From the NCBI GenBank assembly GCA_965204915.1, contig OZ242023.1, positions 4,402,001-4,466,000 of the forward strand: a stretch of DNA of 64,000 bases, written 5' to 3'. The DNA comes from HK1 sp965204915. GTDB lineage: Bacteria > Pseudomonadota > Gammaproteobacteria > HK1. A model generated the notes under the pieces. The model was given only the letters and a program-made list of their open reading frames with translations. It made no database searches and was not told where the DNA came from. Made by a program: the position numbers and the translations under genes. Positions 1-8,505 of this stretch are shown piece after piece (positions within the stretch are counted from its first letter, which is position 1; each line of letters starts with the position of its first letter).

Positions 1-16
1 CTGGGGAGACGACCCG

Positions 17-1024
17 GTGGTTGGCCCGGAAGATCGCCCGGAGGACGGCCAGGACCACGACGACGTACCGCCGCCGAAGCTCCGCACCACCCTCACCCGC
101 GACACGACCCGCAAGATCATCGCCTGGAACGATTCGCCGGACCTCCCCTTCGACCGCTCCATCAACCCCTACCGGGGCTGCGAGCACGGCTGCATCTACT
201 GCTACGCGCGGCCGAGCCATGCCTACCTGGGGTTCTCGCCCGGCCTCGACTTCGAGACCCGGCTCGTGTTCAAGCCGGATGCGGCCTCACTGCTGCGCAC
301 GGAGCTCGCCAAGCCGGGGTACGCCTGCGCCCCCATCGCGCTGGGGACCAACACCGACCCCTACCAGCCGGTCGAACGCGATCTGGGGATCACCCGCGCC
401 GTCCTCGAAGTGCTGGCCGAATGCGGGCATCCGGTGATGATCGTCACCAAATCCGCGCGGGTGGAGCGCGACCTCGACCTCCTCGGTCCCATGGCCCGCG
501 CCAACCGTTGCAGCGTCAGCGTGAGCATCACCACCTTCGACCGCTCCCTCGCGCGGCGCATGGAGCCGCGCGCCTCCGCCCCCCACCGCCGCCTCGAGAC
601 GGTACGCCGCCTGAGCGAGGCGGGGGTTCCGACCGGGGTGTTCGCCTCCCCGATGATCCCCTTCGTCAACGACGCCGAGCTCGAAACCATCCTGGAGCGC
701 GCGCGGGAAGCCGGCGCCCTCGGGGTGAGCTACACGATGCTCCGCCTGCCGCTGGAGATCGCGGATCTGTTCCGCGAATGGCTGGCCGAGCACTACCCCG
801 ACCGGGCCGGGCGGGTGATGGAGCGGGTGCGCGACACCCGCGGCGGCAAGGACTACGACTCGACGTTCGGCCAGCGCATGCGCGGCACCGGCCCGGTGGC
901 GGAGCTGCTTGCCAAGCGCTTCCGGCTCGCGGTGAAGCGCCTGGGATTCCCCGGCTTCCCCGCCCTCGACTGCTCGGGGTTCGTCCCGCCTCTCCCCGAA
1001 CACGGCCAGCTCCCGTTGCTGTGA
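17..1024 (+). CDS. PA0069-family radical SAM protein
   Basis: The protein (335 aa) carries the radical SAM cysteine cluster C-x3-C-x2-C at Cys55, Cys59 and Cys62 (RGCEHGCIYCY). This is followed by the family-typical ARPSH and LGFSPGLDFETRLVFK stretches. The cluster binds a 4Fe-4S centre that cleaves S-adenosylmethionine. The PA0069 family is related to the spore photoproduct lyase (SplB) type, but its substrate is not established. The first readable start is a GTG at 17. Because the window opens only 16 bases upstream, the true start may lie outside, and the charged N-terminal 20 residues look like a weakly conserved extension. The gene stands alone on its strand, with HicBA following after a short gap. 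Confidence 0.85.
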   Translation: MVGPEDRPEDGQDHDDVPPPKLRTTLTRDTTRKIIAWNDSPDLPFDRSINPYRGCEHGCIYCYARPSHAYLGFSPGLDFETRLVFKPDAASLLRTELAKPGYACAPIALGTNTDPYQPVERDLGITRAVLEVLAECGHPVMIVTKSARVERDLDLLGPMARANRCSVSVSITTFDRSLARRMEPRASAPHRRLETVRRLSEAGVPTGVFASPMIPFVNDAELETILERAREAGALGVSYTMLRLPLEIADLFREWLAEHYPDRAGRVMERVRDTRGGKDYDSTFGQRMRGTGPVAELLAKRFRLAVKRLGFPGFPALDCSGFVPPLPEHGQLPLL

Positions 1025-1190
1025 CCGGCCGTGTCGGGAAACGCCTTCCCCCTGCCGCCCCGGACGGACGATTTTGCTCCTGCCGGATCGATCATGCGCT
1101 GGTGGGCGGCCGGTTGTCAGACCCTTCCCGGCGCGATACCGTTTCCGGGCGTGGCGAATGGGGTGCTCGGAGAAGAACCGGAGGGAAGAA

Positions 1191-1445
1191 GTGGAGCAGC
1201 AATCTTATTTTGCGACGGTTTCATGGGATGAAGACGCGGGCGTCTGGTATGTCTCGGAAACCGATTTCCCAGGCTTGGTCGCGGAGGCCGGAACGCAACA
1301 GGAGCTGATCCGGAAAATCCATCGACTGGTTCCCGAGCTATACGCGGCCAACCGGCATTTGATGGACGGAGAATTCCGCAAGGACATACCGATTCAGGTG
1401 ACCGTCGGGCGCCTGGAGACGATCCGGCTTGCCACGGCCGGTTGA
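1191..1445 (+). CDS. hicB: HicB-like antitoxin, DUF1902 domain
   Basis: This 84-aa protein reads VEQQSYFATVSWDEDAGVW, then YVSETDFPGLVAEAG. That is the HicB/DUF1902 fold, in which a short beta-strand domain neutralises the HicA ribonuclease. I chose the GTG at 1191 because a GAGGGA ribosome-binding sequence sits at 1181-1186 and family homology begins there; the longer reading from 1074 adds residues without family character. The stop TGA (1443-1445) overlaps the ATG of the next gene, as expected for an antitoxin-toxin pair. HicB proteins usually also repress their own promoter through a C-terminal DNA-binding part. This one is short and shows no obvious ribbon-helix-helix or HTH tail. Confidence 0.8.
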   Translation: MEQQSYFATVSWDEDAGVWYVSETDFPGLVAEAGTQQELIRKIHRLVPELYAANRHLMDGEFRKDIPIQVTVGRLETIRLATAG

Positions 1446-1639
1446 TGGCAGGTCATACGTCTCGGCTGAAGCAGCACCTCAGGGCCTCCGGGTGCCGTTT
1501 CATCCGTCAAGGACGTGGTGATCACGAAATCCGGTTCAGTCCGATCTCGAATCGGAGCTTCCCCGTGGATGGTGACGTCAAGTCTCGACACACGGCCAAT
1601 GCCGTCCTCGCGCAGGCGGGATTGAAGAAGATTTTCTGA
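1445..1639 (+). CDS. hicA: HicA-type mRNA interferase toxin
   Basis: A 64-aa protein with the HicA pattern: SRLKQHLRASGCRFIRQGRG, then DHEIRFSP and a C-terminal LAQAGLKKIF. HicA toxins are small double-stranded-RNA-binding-fold ribonucleases that cut mRNA, and the His of the GxGDHEIR segment is the expected catalytic residue. The ATG at 1445 shares its A with the stop of the antitoxin gene (TGATG), so translation of the pair is coupled. In-frame TTG at 1442 would add only one residue. The antitoxin-first order is less common than hicA-hicB but normal for DUF1902 pairs. The toxin looks intact. Confidence 0.8.
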   Translation: MAGHTSRLKQHLRASGCRFIRQGRGDHEIRFSPISNRSFPVDGDVKSRHTANAVLAQAGLKKIF

Positions 1640-1712
1640 CGACCGGGCGCAGGGTCCGGTACCGCGCGAGCCATGTCCGCACGTTCCGGAGTATCGGGCA
1701 GGAGAGCACGTG

Positions 1713-3278
1713 ATGCACACGCCCATGACCAAGCGGAGGTTCCTCCAGTCCGTCGGCGCGGTGGCCGGGGCGGGCGCCGTCTACCGGACCATGGAGGCCC
1801 TGGGGCTCGCGGGCGGCGGGACGGCCCATGCGGCCACCCCCGATCTGCCGGCCGGCTCGGGCGCCGGCAAGCACGTCGTGATCCTGGGGGCCGGCATCGC
1901 GGGCATGGCCGCCGCCTGGGAGCTGTCCAGGGCCGGCTACCGCTGCACCCTTCTCGAAGCCACCGGCCGGGCCGGCGGGCGCAGCTTCACCGCCCGCGTC
2001 GGGGACGTGCTGGAGGAAGCCGACAGCCGGCAACGGGCGAGCTTCGGCGGCGAGGATCACCTGTACGCGAACATGGGGCCGGCCCGCATCCCCTACCACC
2101 ACCGGACGATCCTCGGCTACTGCAAGGAGTTCGGGGTCGATCTGGAGGTCTTCACCAACGACAACCGCGCGGCCCTGTTCCACAACCGGGACCGTTTCGG
2201 CGGCGAGCCCGTTCCGGGCCGCCGGGTCATGACCGATCAGCGCGGGTACATCGCCGAGCTGCTCGCCAAGGCGGTGAAGGGCAGCGCCCTGGACAGCGCG
2301 CTCTCGGGCGACGACAAGGAGCGCGTCCTCGCCATGCTCCGCGCCTACGGCGGGCTGAACCCGGATCACCTCTACAAGGGCTCCAATCGCGGCGGCTACC
2401 GGGGCGAGCCAATCAACAAGGGCCTCAAGGCCGGAGAGATCGACGACCCCCTGGACTTCAGCGAGCTGCTCCGATCCGATTTCTGGCGGTACAAGCTCCA
2501 CTACAGCCAGTTCCTCAACTCCAACCCGACGCTGATGCAGCCGGTCGGCGGCATGGACGCCATCGCCGGGGCGTTCGAGAAGCGCGTGGGCTCCCTTATC
2601 CGCTACGGGAGCGTCGTCACGGAGATCCGCAAGACCCCGGACGGAGCCCGCATCGTCTACCGGGACACCCGGACCGATGCCGTGGAGGCGGTCGAGGCCG
2701 ACTTCGCGATCTGCACCATTCCCGCCCCCGTCCTGAAGGACGTTCCCAACGACTTCTCCCCGGAGACGCGGGCGGCGATCGCGTCCATGAAGTTCGTCCC
2801 GGCCGTCAAGGTCGCCTTCCAGGCCCGCCGCCGCTTCTGGGAGGAGGACCACGCCATCTACGGCGGGATCTCGTGGACCGACCAGGACATCACCCAGATC
2901 TGGTACCCGGCGAACGGCTACCATCGCGGCAAGGGCGTGATCCTCGGCGCCTACATCTGGGACGACGAGCCTTGTATGCGCTACGGAAACATGTCCCCGC
3001 CGGAGCGCTTGCAGGCGGCCATGGCCGAGGGCGAGCGGATCCACCCCGGATACTCCTCGGAGCTCGAATCCGGGATCAGCCGGGCCTGGGCCAAGGTCCC
3101 CTTCCAGAAGGGCGGCTGGCCCGAATCCGGCGGGGCGACGGAAGCGCTGGCCAGGCCCGACGGCGCGATCTACGTCTGCGGCGACCAGATCACCACCCTG
3201 CCCGGCTGGCAGGAAGGCGCCGCCCTGGCCGCCCACGCGGTGGTGAACGCCATCGGCGAGCGGGTCGCGAAGCGTTAG
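1713..3278 (+). CDS. Tat-exported flavin monoamine oxidase family protein
   Basis: The N-terminus TKRRFLQSVGAVAGAGAVY is a twin-arginine signal, so the enzyme should be folded with its cofactor and exported. A Rossmann dinucleotide-binding motif follows (VVILGAGIAGMAAAWELSRA), then the GRAGGRSFT segment typical of amine and L-amino-acid oxidases. Near the C-terminus YVCGDQITTLPGWQEGAALA is the usual FAD-contacting region. The reaction should be FAD-dependent oxidation of an amine or amino acid, giving hydrogen peroxide and ammonia; the substrate is unknown. ATG 1713 lies 8 bases after AGGAG; ATG 1725 is an alternative that starts just before the RR pair. The stop TAG is immediately followed by the left end of the IS1634 element at 3279, so the original C-terminus may have been altered. 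Confidence 0.85.
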   Translation: MHTPMTKRRFLQSVGAVAGAGAVYRTMEALGLAGGGTAHAATPDLPAGSGAGKHVVILGAGIAGMAAAWELSRAGYRCTLLEATGRAGGRSFTARVGDVLEEADSRQRASFGGEDHLYANMGPARIPYHHRTILGYCKEFGVDLEVFTNDNRAALFHNRDRFGGEPVPGRRVMTDQRGYIAELLAKAVKGSALDSALSGDDKERVLAMLRAYGGLNPDHLYKGSNRGGYRGEPINKGLKAGEIDDPLDFSELLRSDFWRYKLHYSQFLNSNPTLMQPVGGMDAIAGAFEKRVGSLIRYGSVVTEIRKTPDGARIVYRDTRTDAVEAVEADFAICTIPAPVLKDVPNDFSPETRAAIASMKFVPAVKVAFQARRRFWEEDHAIYGGISWTDQDITQIWYPANGYHRGKGVILGAYIWDDEPCMRYGNMSPPERLQAAMAEGERIHPGYSSELESGISRAWAKVPFQKGGWPESGGATEALARPDGAIYVCGDQITTLPGWQEGAALAAHAVVNAIGERVAKR

Positions 3279-3439
3279 CCCATCTTTACCACTATGAGCT
3301 GCGATCGAGCAGGAATTCGTCCCGATTTCGCCGATTTTCGCGTGTAACTGATTGATGTGTCGTCGGAGAAGGCCGATGTAGTGCCATAAAATGAATTCGT
3401 CCTGTTGCACCACACACCGCCCACCGCTACCCTGCGTCC

Positions 3440-5233
3440 ATGTTCATCCGACGCACCTCCACCCGCCGCAGCGGCGAGCACTACTTCACCTTCCGCCTCG
3501 TGCGCTCCGAGCGCTCCGGCTCGAAGGTGCGACAACACACCCTGCTCAACCTGGGACGACACTTCGACGTCGCACCATGCGATTGGCCGGCGCTGTGCCG
3601 GCGCATCGACGAGCTCCTCGCCGGTCAACTGCCCTTGCCCCCCGATTGTCCCCCGGCGCTCGAATCACACGCCCAGCGCATCACCGCCGCGCTGCTCGCC
3701 GGGGAACGCATCGGCGCCGCCTCCTCGCCGACAGGCCAGCGCCACGACTTCCAACACGTCGACGTCGACTCCCTGGAGCTGCTTCGCCCCCGCTCGGTCG
3801 GTGTGGAGCATGTCGGGCTGTGGGCCATGAACCAGCTCGCACTGCCTGCCGTGCTCGAACACTTGGGCATCGGTGCGTCGCTACGCGCCGCCGCCCTCGG
3901 CTCAGTCATCGCGCGCATGGCCCGGCCCGGCTCCGAGCGCGCCACCCGGCGCTGGCTGCGCGAACGCAGCGCCCTGGGCGAGCTCCTGGGCGTGGACTTC
4001 GCAACGATGGGGCCGATGCGCCTGTACCGCGCCTCCGATGCGCTGATGGCCCACCGCGAGGCCATCGAACGCCATCTCTTCGACCGCGCGATGCACCTGT
4101 TCGACCTGCACCCGACGGTCACCCTCTACGACCTGACCAATACCTGCTTCGAGGGCGAGGCGGGTCTGCAACCGAAAGCTCGGCGCGGACACTCCAAGGA
4201 CAAGCGCACCGACCGCCCGCTCCTGACCCTGGGACTGGTGCTCGACGCCAGCGGCTTCGTACGCCGCTCGCAGGTCTTCGCCGGCAACGTGCGCGAGCCC
4301 CACACGCTGGCCCAGATGCTCAATGCCCTCCACGCCCCGCGCAGCGCCCTGGTGGTGATGGACCGCGGCATCGCCACCTCTGAGCGCGTGCGCTGGCTGC
4401 GCGAGCACCGCTATCGCTACCTGGTGGTCAGCCGCGAACGCACCCGCCACTTCGACGCCGAGGCGGCGCTGTCCCTTGAGACCGCCTCCCACCACCGCGT
4501 GCATCTGCACAAGGTCGTGAGCGACGACGGCCAGGAGGTGCGCCTGTATTGCTTCTCCGAGCAACGCGCCGCCAAGGAACGCGCCATCGTCGAGCGCTTC
4601 GCCTCTCGCTTCGAGGCCGCACTGACCCAGCTCTGCGATGGGTTGTCCAAACCCCGCACCCACAAACGCATCGACCAGGTCTGGCAGCGTATCGGACGGC
4701 TCAAAGAGAACAGCCGCGGCGTTGCCCAACACTACGACATCACCCTCGATACCGACGAGACCGGACAACGCGCCACCGCCGTGCGCTTCACCCGCCAGCC
4801 ACTGACCGGCTCCCTGCTGACCCACCCCGGCGTGTACTGCCTGCGCAGCAATCACACCGAATGGGACGAAGCCACCCTGTGGCGCACCTACTTCACACTC
4901 ACCGACATCGAAGCAGTGTTCCGCTCGTTGAAGTCCGAGCTCGGCTTGCGCCCCATCTACCACCACAAGCCCCTCCGCGCCGAAGGCCATCTGTTCCTCT
5001 CCGTCATCGCCTACCAGCTCGTCCAGGTGATTCGCCGGCGCCTGCGCCAAACCGGCCAGTGCGCCAGTTGGACTACGCTCCGGCGAATCCTCGAAGGCCA
5101 GCAGCGCATCACCGCCACCTTCCGCCGCGCCGACGGGCGCACCTTGCACGTGCGCAAAGCGACCCGTGCCGAACCACCCCAACAGGCCATCTACGAGGCT
5201 TTGGGCATCGATGCGTATTCCGGTCGAAAGTGA
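3440..5233 (+). CDS. IS1634-family transposase, copy A
   Basis: The 597-aa reading frame begins MFIRRTSTRRSGEHYFTFRL and contains a DDE-type transposase core. It includes VTLYDLTNTCFEG, LVVMDRGIATSERVRWL and the C-terminal YFTLTDIEAVFRSLKSELGLRPIYHHK, where the catalytic Glu region of IS4/IS1634-like enzymes is expected. About 160 bases separate the start from the element's left tip. The frame is open throughout. The last eight or so residues (AYSGRK and neighbours) are read from the end of the inserted IS21 remnant, so the natural C-terminus has been replaced. Catalytic function may survive, but the element has lost its own right end. Confidence 0.85.
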   Translation: MFIRRTSTRRSGEHYFTFRLVRSERSGSKVRQHTLLNLGRHFDVAPCDWPALCRRIDELLAGQLPLPPDCPPALESHAQRITAALLAGERIGAASSPTGQRHDFQHVDVDSLELLRPRSVGVEHVGLWAMNQLALPAVLEHLGIGASLRAAALGSVIARMARPGSERATRRWLRERSALGELLGVDFATMGPMRLYRASDALMAHREAIERHLFDRAMHLFDLHPTVTLYDLTNTCFEGEAGLQPKARRGHSKDKRTDRPLLTLGLVLDASGFVRRSQVFAGNVREPHTLAQMLNALHAPRSALVVMDRGIATSERVRWLREHRYRYLVVSRERTRHFDAEAALSLETASHHRVHLHKVVSDDGQEVRLYCFSEQRAAKERAIVERFASRFEAALTQLCDGLSKPRTHKRIDQVWQRIGRLKENSRGVAQHYDITLDTDETGQRATAVRFTRQPLTGSLLTHPGVYCLRSNHTEWDEATLWRTYFTLTDIEAVFRSLKSELGLRPIYHHKPLRAEGHLFLSVIAYQLVQVIRRRLRQTGQCASWTTLRRILEGQQRITATFRRADGRTLHVRKATRAEPPQQAIYEALGIDAYSGRK

Positions 5234-5660
5234 TCACCGAATCCGGTCCAAAGTGATCAGTGATTCCGGTGGAAAGTGATCACCGAATCCGGCGCAAAGT
5301 GATCAGCGATTCCGGTGGGAAGATGATCCCTTTTGCGGGATGCACCGGACAGGTGCAAGGGGTCTGACCCCTGGAGTTGAGCGACGCGGGACAACCGGTT
5401 GCCGTCGGACCCTCCGAGGCTTTGGAGGAGGGTGCGACGGTGGCGAACAGGAGGTTGTCCATGCGTAAGGTTCGAGAGGTCCTGCGGCTGCACTACGCCA
5501 CGGGGATGAGTCTGCGGGCGATCGCCCGCAGCCTGAAGGTGTCGCCGGCGACGGTGGGGAGGTGCATCCGCCGCGCCGAGGCGCCCGGTGATCACTTTGA
5601 CCGGATTCGCTGATCACTTTCCCACCGGAATCGGTGATCACTTTCACCGGAATGCGCACA
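5212..5660. mobile_element. IS21-family remnant with multiple terminal repeats
   Basis: Both ends carry the IS21-type terminal signature: TGCGTATTCCGG reading inward from 5212, and TGTGCGCATTCCGG reading inward from 5660. Behind the left end at least four copies of a unit like ATTCCGGTGGAAAGTGATCA lie within 5216-5330, and about three inverted copies lie within 5588-5655. These are the multiple terminal repeats bound by the IS21 transposase. Only about 450 bp remain between the ends, while complete IS21 elements exceed 2 kb. Most of istA and all of istB are therefore deleted. The ends would still be recognisable to a transposase supplied in trans. Confidence 0.8.
5461..5613 (+). pseudogene. 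IS21 istA N-terminal fragment (helix-turn-helix only)
   Basis: From ATG 5461 the frame reads MRKVREVLRLHYATGMSLRA, then IARSLKVSPATVGRCIRRAEAPGD. This is the DNA-binding helix-turn-helix that opens IS21 IstA transposases. About 43 residues in, the frame runs into the right-end terminal repeats (GTGATCACTTTGACCGG) and stops at 5613. The whole DDE catalytic domain and the partner ATPase IstB are missing, so this can only be a DNA-binding peptide or nothing. An upstream in-frame start at 5377 exists but adds residues without family similarity. Confidence 0.7.
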
Positions 5661-7372
5661 CGTGCAAGGTGCGCCCATCGGCGCGGCGGAAGGTGGCGGT
5701 GATGCGCTGCTGGCCTTCGAGGATTCGCCGGAGCGTGGTCCAACTGGCGCACTGGCCGGTTTGGCGCAGGCGCCGGCGAATCACCTGGACGAGCTGGTAG
5801 GCGATGACGGAGAGGAACAGATGGCCTTCGGCGCGGAGGGGCTTGTGGTGGTAGATGGGGCGCAAGCCGAGCTCGGACTTCAACGAGCGGAACACTGCTT
5901 CGATGTCGGTGAGTGTGAAGTAGGTGCGCCACAGGGTGGCTTCGTCCCATTCGGTGTGATTGCTGCGCAGGCAGTACACGCCGGGGTGGGTCAGCAGGGA
6001 GCCGGTCAGTGGCTGGCGGGTGAAGCGCACGGCGGTGGCGCGTTGTCCGGTCTCGTCGGTGTCGAGGGTGATGTCGTAGTGTTGGGCGACGCCGCGGCTG
6101 CTCTGTTTGAGCCGTCCGATGCGTTGCCAGACCTGGTCGATGCGTTTGTGGGTGCGGGGTTTGGACAACCCATTGGAGAGCTGGGTCAGTGCGGCCTCGA
6201 AGCGAGAGGCGAAGCGCTCGACGATGGCGCGTTCCTTGGCGGCGCGTTGCTCGGAGAAGCAATACAGGCGCACCTCCTGGCCGTCGTCGCTCACGACCTT
6301 GTGCAGATGCACGCGGTGGTGGGAGGCGGTCTCAAGGGACAGCGCCGCCTCGGCGTCGAAGTGGCGGGTGCGTTCGCGGCTGACCACCAGGTAGCGATAG
6401 CGGTGCTCGCGCAGCCAGCGCACGCGCTCAGAGGTGGCGATGCCGCGGTCCATCACCACCAGGGCGCTGCGCGGGGCGTGGAGGGCATTGAGCATCTGGG
6501 CCAGCGTGTGGGGCTCGCGCACGTTGCCGGCGAAGACCTGCGAGCGGCGTACGAAGCCGCTGGCGTCGAGCACCAGTCCCAGGGTCAGGAGCGGGCGGTC
6601 GGTGCGTTTGTCCTTGGAGTGTCCGCGCCGAGCTTTCGGTTGCAGACCCGCCTCGCCCTCGAAGCAGGTATTGGTCAGGTCGTAGAGGGTGACCGTCGGG
6701 TGCAGGTCGAACAGGTGCATCGCGCGGTCGAAGAGATGGCGTTCGATGGCCTCGCGGTGGGCCATCAGCGCATCGGAGGCGCGGTACAGGCGCATCGGCC
6801 CCATCGTTGCGAAGTCCACGCCCAGGAGCTCGCCCAGGGCGCTGCGTTCGCGCAGCCAGCGCCGGGTGGCGCGCTCGGAGCCGGGCCGGGCCATGCGCGC
6901 GATGACCGAGCCGAGGGCGGCGGCGCGTAGCGACGCACCGATGCCCAAGTGTTCGAGCACGGCAGGCAGTGCGAGCTGGTTCATGGCCCACAGCCCGACG
7001 TGCTCCACACCGACCGAGCGGGGGCGGAGCAGCTCCAGGGAGTCGACGTCGACGTGTTGGAGGTCGTGGCCCTGGCCCGCCGGCGAGGGGGGTGGCGCCG
7101 ATGCGTTCCCCGGCGAGCAGCGCGGCGGTGATGCGCTGGGCGTGTGATTCGAGCGCCGGGGGACAATCGGGGGGCAAGGGCAGTTGACCGGCGAGGAGCT
7201 CGTCGATGCGCCGGCACAGCGACGGCCAATCGCATGGTGCGACGTCGAAGTGTCGTCCCAGGTTGAGCAGGGTGCGTTGTCGCACCTTCGAGCCGGAGCG
7301 CTCGGAGCGCACGAGGCGGAAGGTGAAGTAGTGCTCGCCGCTGCGGCGGGTGGAGGTGCGTCGGATGAACAT
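5661..7372 (-). pseudogene. IS1634-family transposase, copy B, frameshifted and truncated
   Basis: Copy B starts with the same MFIRRTSTRRSGEHYF as copy A, at 7372 on the minus strand. After LLAGERIGA it shifts frame. In copy A the stretch after GGCGCC is GCCTCC, while in copy B it is ACCCCCC, one base longer, within a C run at about 7085-7093. The original frame then ends at 6428, and the remaining coding sequence continues in another frame. The C-terminus is also shorter than in copy A: it is cut at TLHV by the IS21 remnant, roughly 60 bp earlier than copy A. This copy cannot make a functional transposase without frameshifting. Confidence 0.8.
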
Positions 7373-7533
7373 GGACGCAGGGTAGCGGTGGGCGGTGTGT
7401 GGTGCAACAGGACAAATTCATTTTATGGCACTACATCGGCCTTCTCCGACGACACATCAATCAGTTACACGCGAAAATCGGCGAAATCGGGACGAATTCC
7501 TGCTCGATCGCAGCTCATAGTGGTAAAGATGGG

Positions 7534-7681
7534 TTAAGACGTCATGAAGGCGTTCGACAAGGCGATCGCTGCTGATTCCAACCGCAGACCTGATGAAGAA
7601 GGGATTAAGACGCCACCGCGATGGTCCATCCGGCGATGCACGCCATTCCAACCGCAGACCTGGTGAAGAAGGGATTAAGAC
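7534..7681 (+). CRISPR. Remnant CRISPR array: one partial and two full 37-nt repeats
   Basis: Two 37-nt repeats lie at 7575-7611 and 7645-7681. Both start ATTCCAACCGCAGACCTG and end GAAGAAGGGATTAAGAC; they differ at one position (A or G after CCTG). The spacer between them is 33 nt (7612-7644). The seven bases 7534-7540 (TTAAGAC) equal the 3' end of the repeat and are followed by a 34-nt interval (7541-7574) to the next repeat, so they are the tail of a third repeat cut by the IS element. The terminal ATTAAGAC resembles the 8-nt handle left on crRNAs by Cas6, suggesting plus-strand transcription. A broken cas6 gene lies 0.8 kb downstream. Confidence 0.85.
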
Positions 7682-7769
7682 GGCATCGGACGATGAAGCC
7701 GCCGTGTTCGGCTTCGCTTTGTTCGTCGCGCCGGATGATGCGTTACAGCGTCCAGGTGAACACTCCACG

Positions 7770-8342
7770 CTTGTCCTGCCGGCGCTCCTCGCTTCCCCCC
7801 TCGAGACCAAGCTGACGCCTCTGGCTCCGGAAGAAACGGCGGGGCCGGAAGCATTCGCGCGGGCGGTGGTTGCGGTATTGCGCGCCGAAGGGATGCTCGA
7901 CCGGGCCAACGTCCAGTCCTTCGACTGGCGCGTCCTGTTCGAGATCCGCCGGCTGGCCCCGGAGCTCTCCACCGTATGCCTGACCGCCGAGCAGCAGTGG
8001 CACGACAACATCCGGCGCGACCGGCCCGATCCCTCCCTCTGGACCGCCGGGCTGGACGTCGACGACGCCGGCGGCTCGGTCCCGCGTCTGGTGGAAGCCG
8101 CCGGATGCCGGGGGTGGTCGCCGTACCACCGTGACCTGACCGCGGAGGCGCTGGCCGAGGCCCACGCGCTCGGCCTCAAGGTGGTGGTGTGGACCGTCAA
8201 CGAGGTGGACGAGATGCTGGCGCTGGCGCGCATGGGGGTGGACGGAATCATCACCGACCACCCGGATCGGGCGATTGAGGCGCTGGCGCCCTGGCGGTCC
8301 CGCCAGCGGCGCGGGTCGAGCCACGCGAATCGCGGATGGTGA
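7770..8342 (+). pseudogene. Glycerophosphodiester phosphodiesterase, 5'-truncated
   Basis: The C-terminal half of a GDPD-family enzyme is readable: LETKLTPLAPEETAG, ANVQSFDWRVLFEIRRLAPE, then WTVNEVDEMLALARMGVDGI and ITDHP. This is the second half of the TIM barrel that hydrolyses glycerophosphodiesters to glycerol-3-phosphate and an alcohol. The N-terminal half, with the HRG motif and the first metal ligands, is absent. Homology fades upstream of about 7795, and the CRISPR repeat ends at 7681, so the gene was cut by the event that placed it beside the array. The stop at 8340-8342 is intact. The fragment has no plausible own start or ribosome-binding site. Confidence 0.7.
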
Positions 8343-8505
8343 GGCGGGGTCGATGATCGGGGGCGCAGGACGCCCGCGCCCCGGCAACCTTGCCGCGACC
8401 CGTCCCGTCCCGCGCCGAGGCTATGATCCGACCTGCCGCGCCGTATCCCCGGGTGCCGCCGGGACGCCGGATGTGGCTTGTCATACCCTTCGAGAGCACC
8501 CGTCC

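Larger units (their letters stand above)
3279..7533. mobile_element. Inverted IS1634-family pair around a gutted IS21-family element
   Basis: Two IS1634-family copies face each other: copy A at about 3279-5211 (+) and copy B at about 5661-7533 (-). The outermost bases are identical in inverted orientation: CCCATCTTTACCAC at 3279 and its complement ending at 7533. The two arms match almost throughout the roughly 1.9 kb they share. The centre, about 5212-5660, is an IS21-type remnant. The outer flanks do not share a target duplication: left is the end of the amine oxidase gene, right is TTAAGAC, the tail of a CRISPR repeat. The structure would form a very large hairpin and is a natural site for deletion or inversion. 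Confidence 0.85.
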
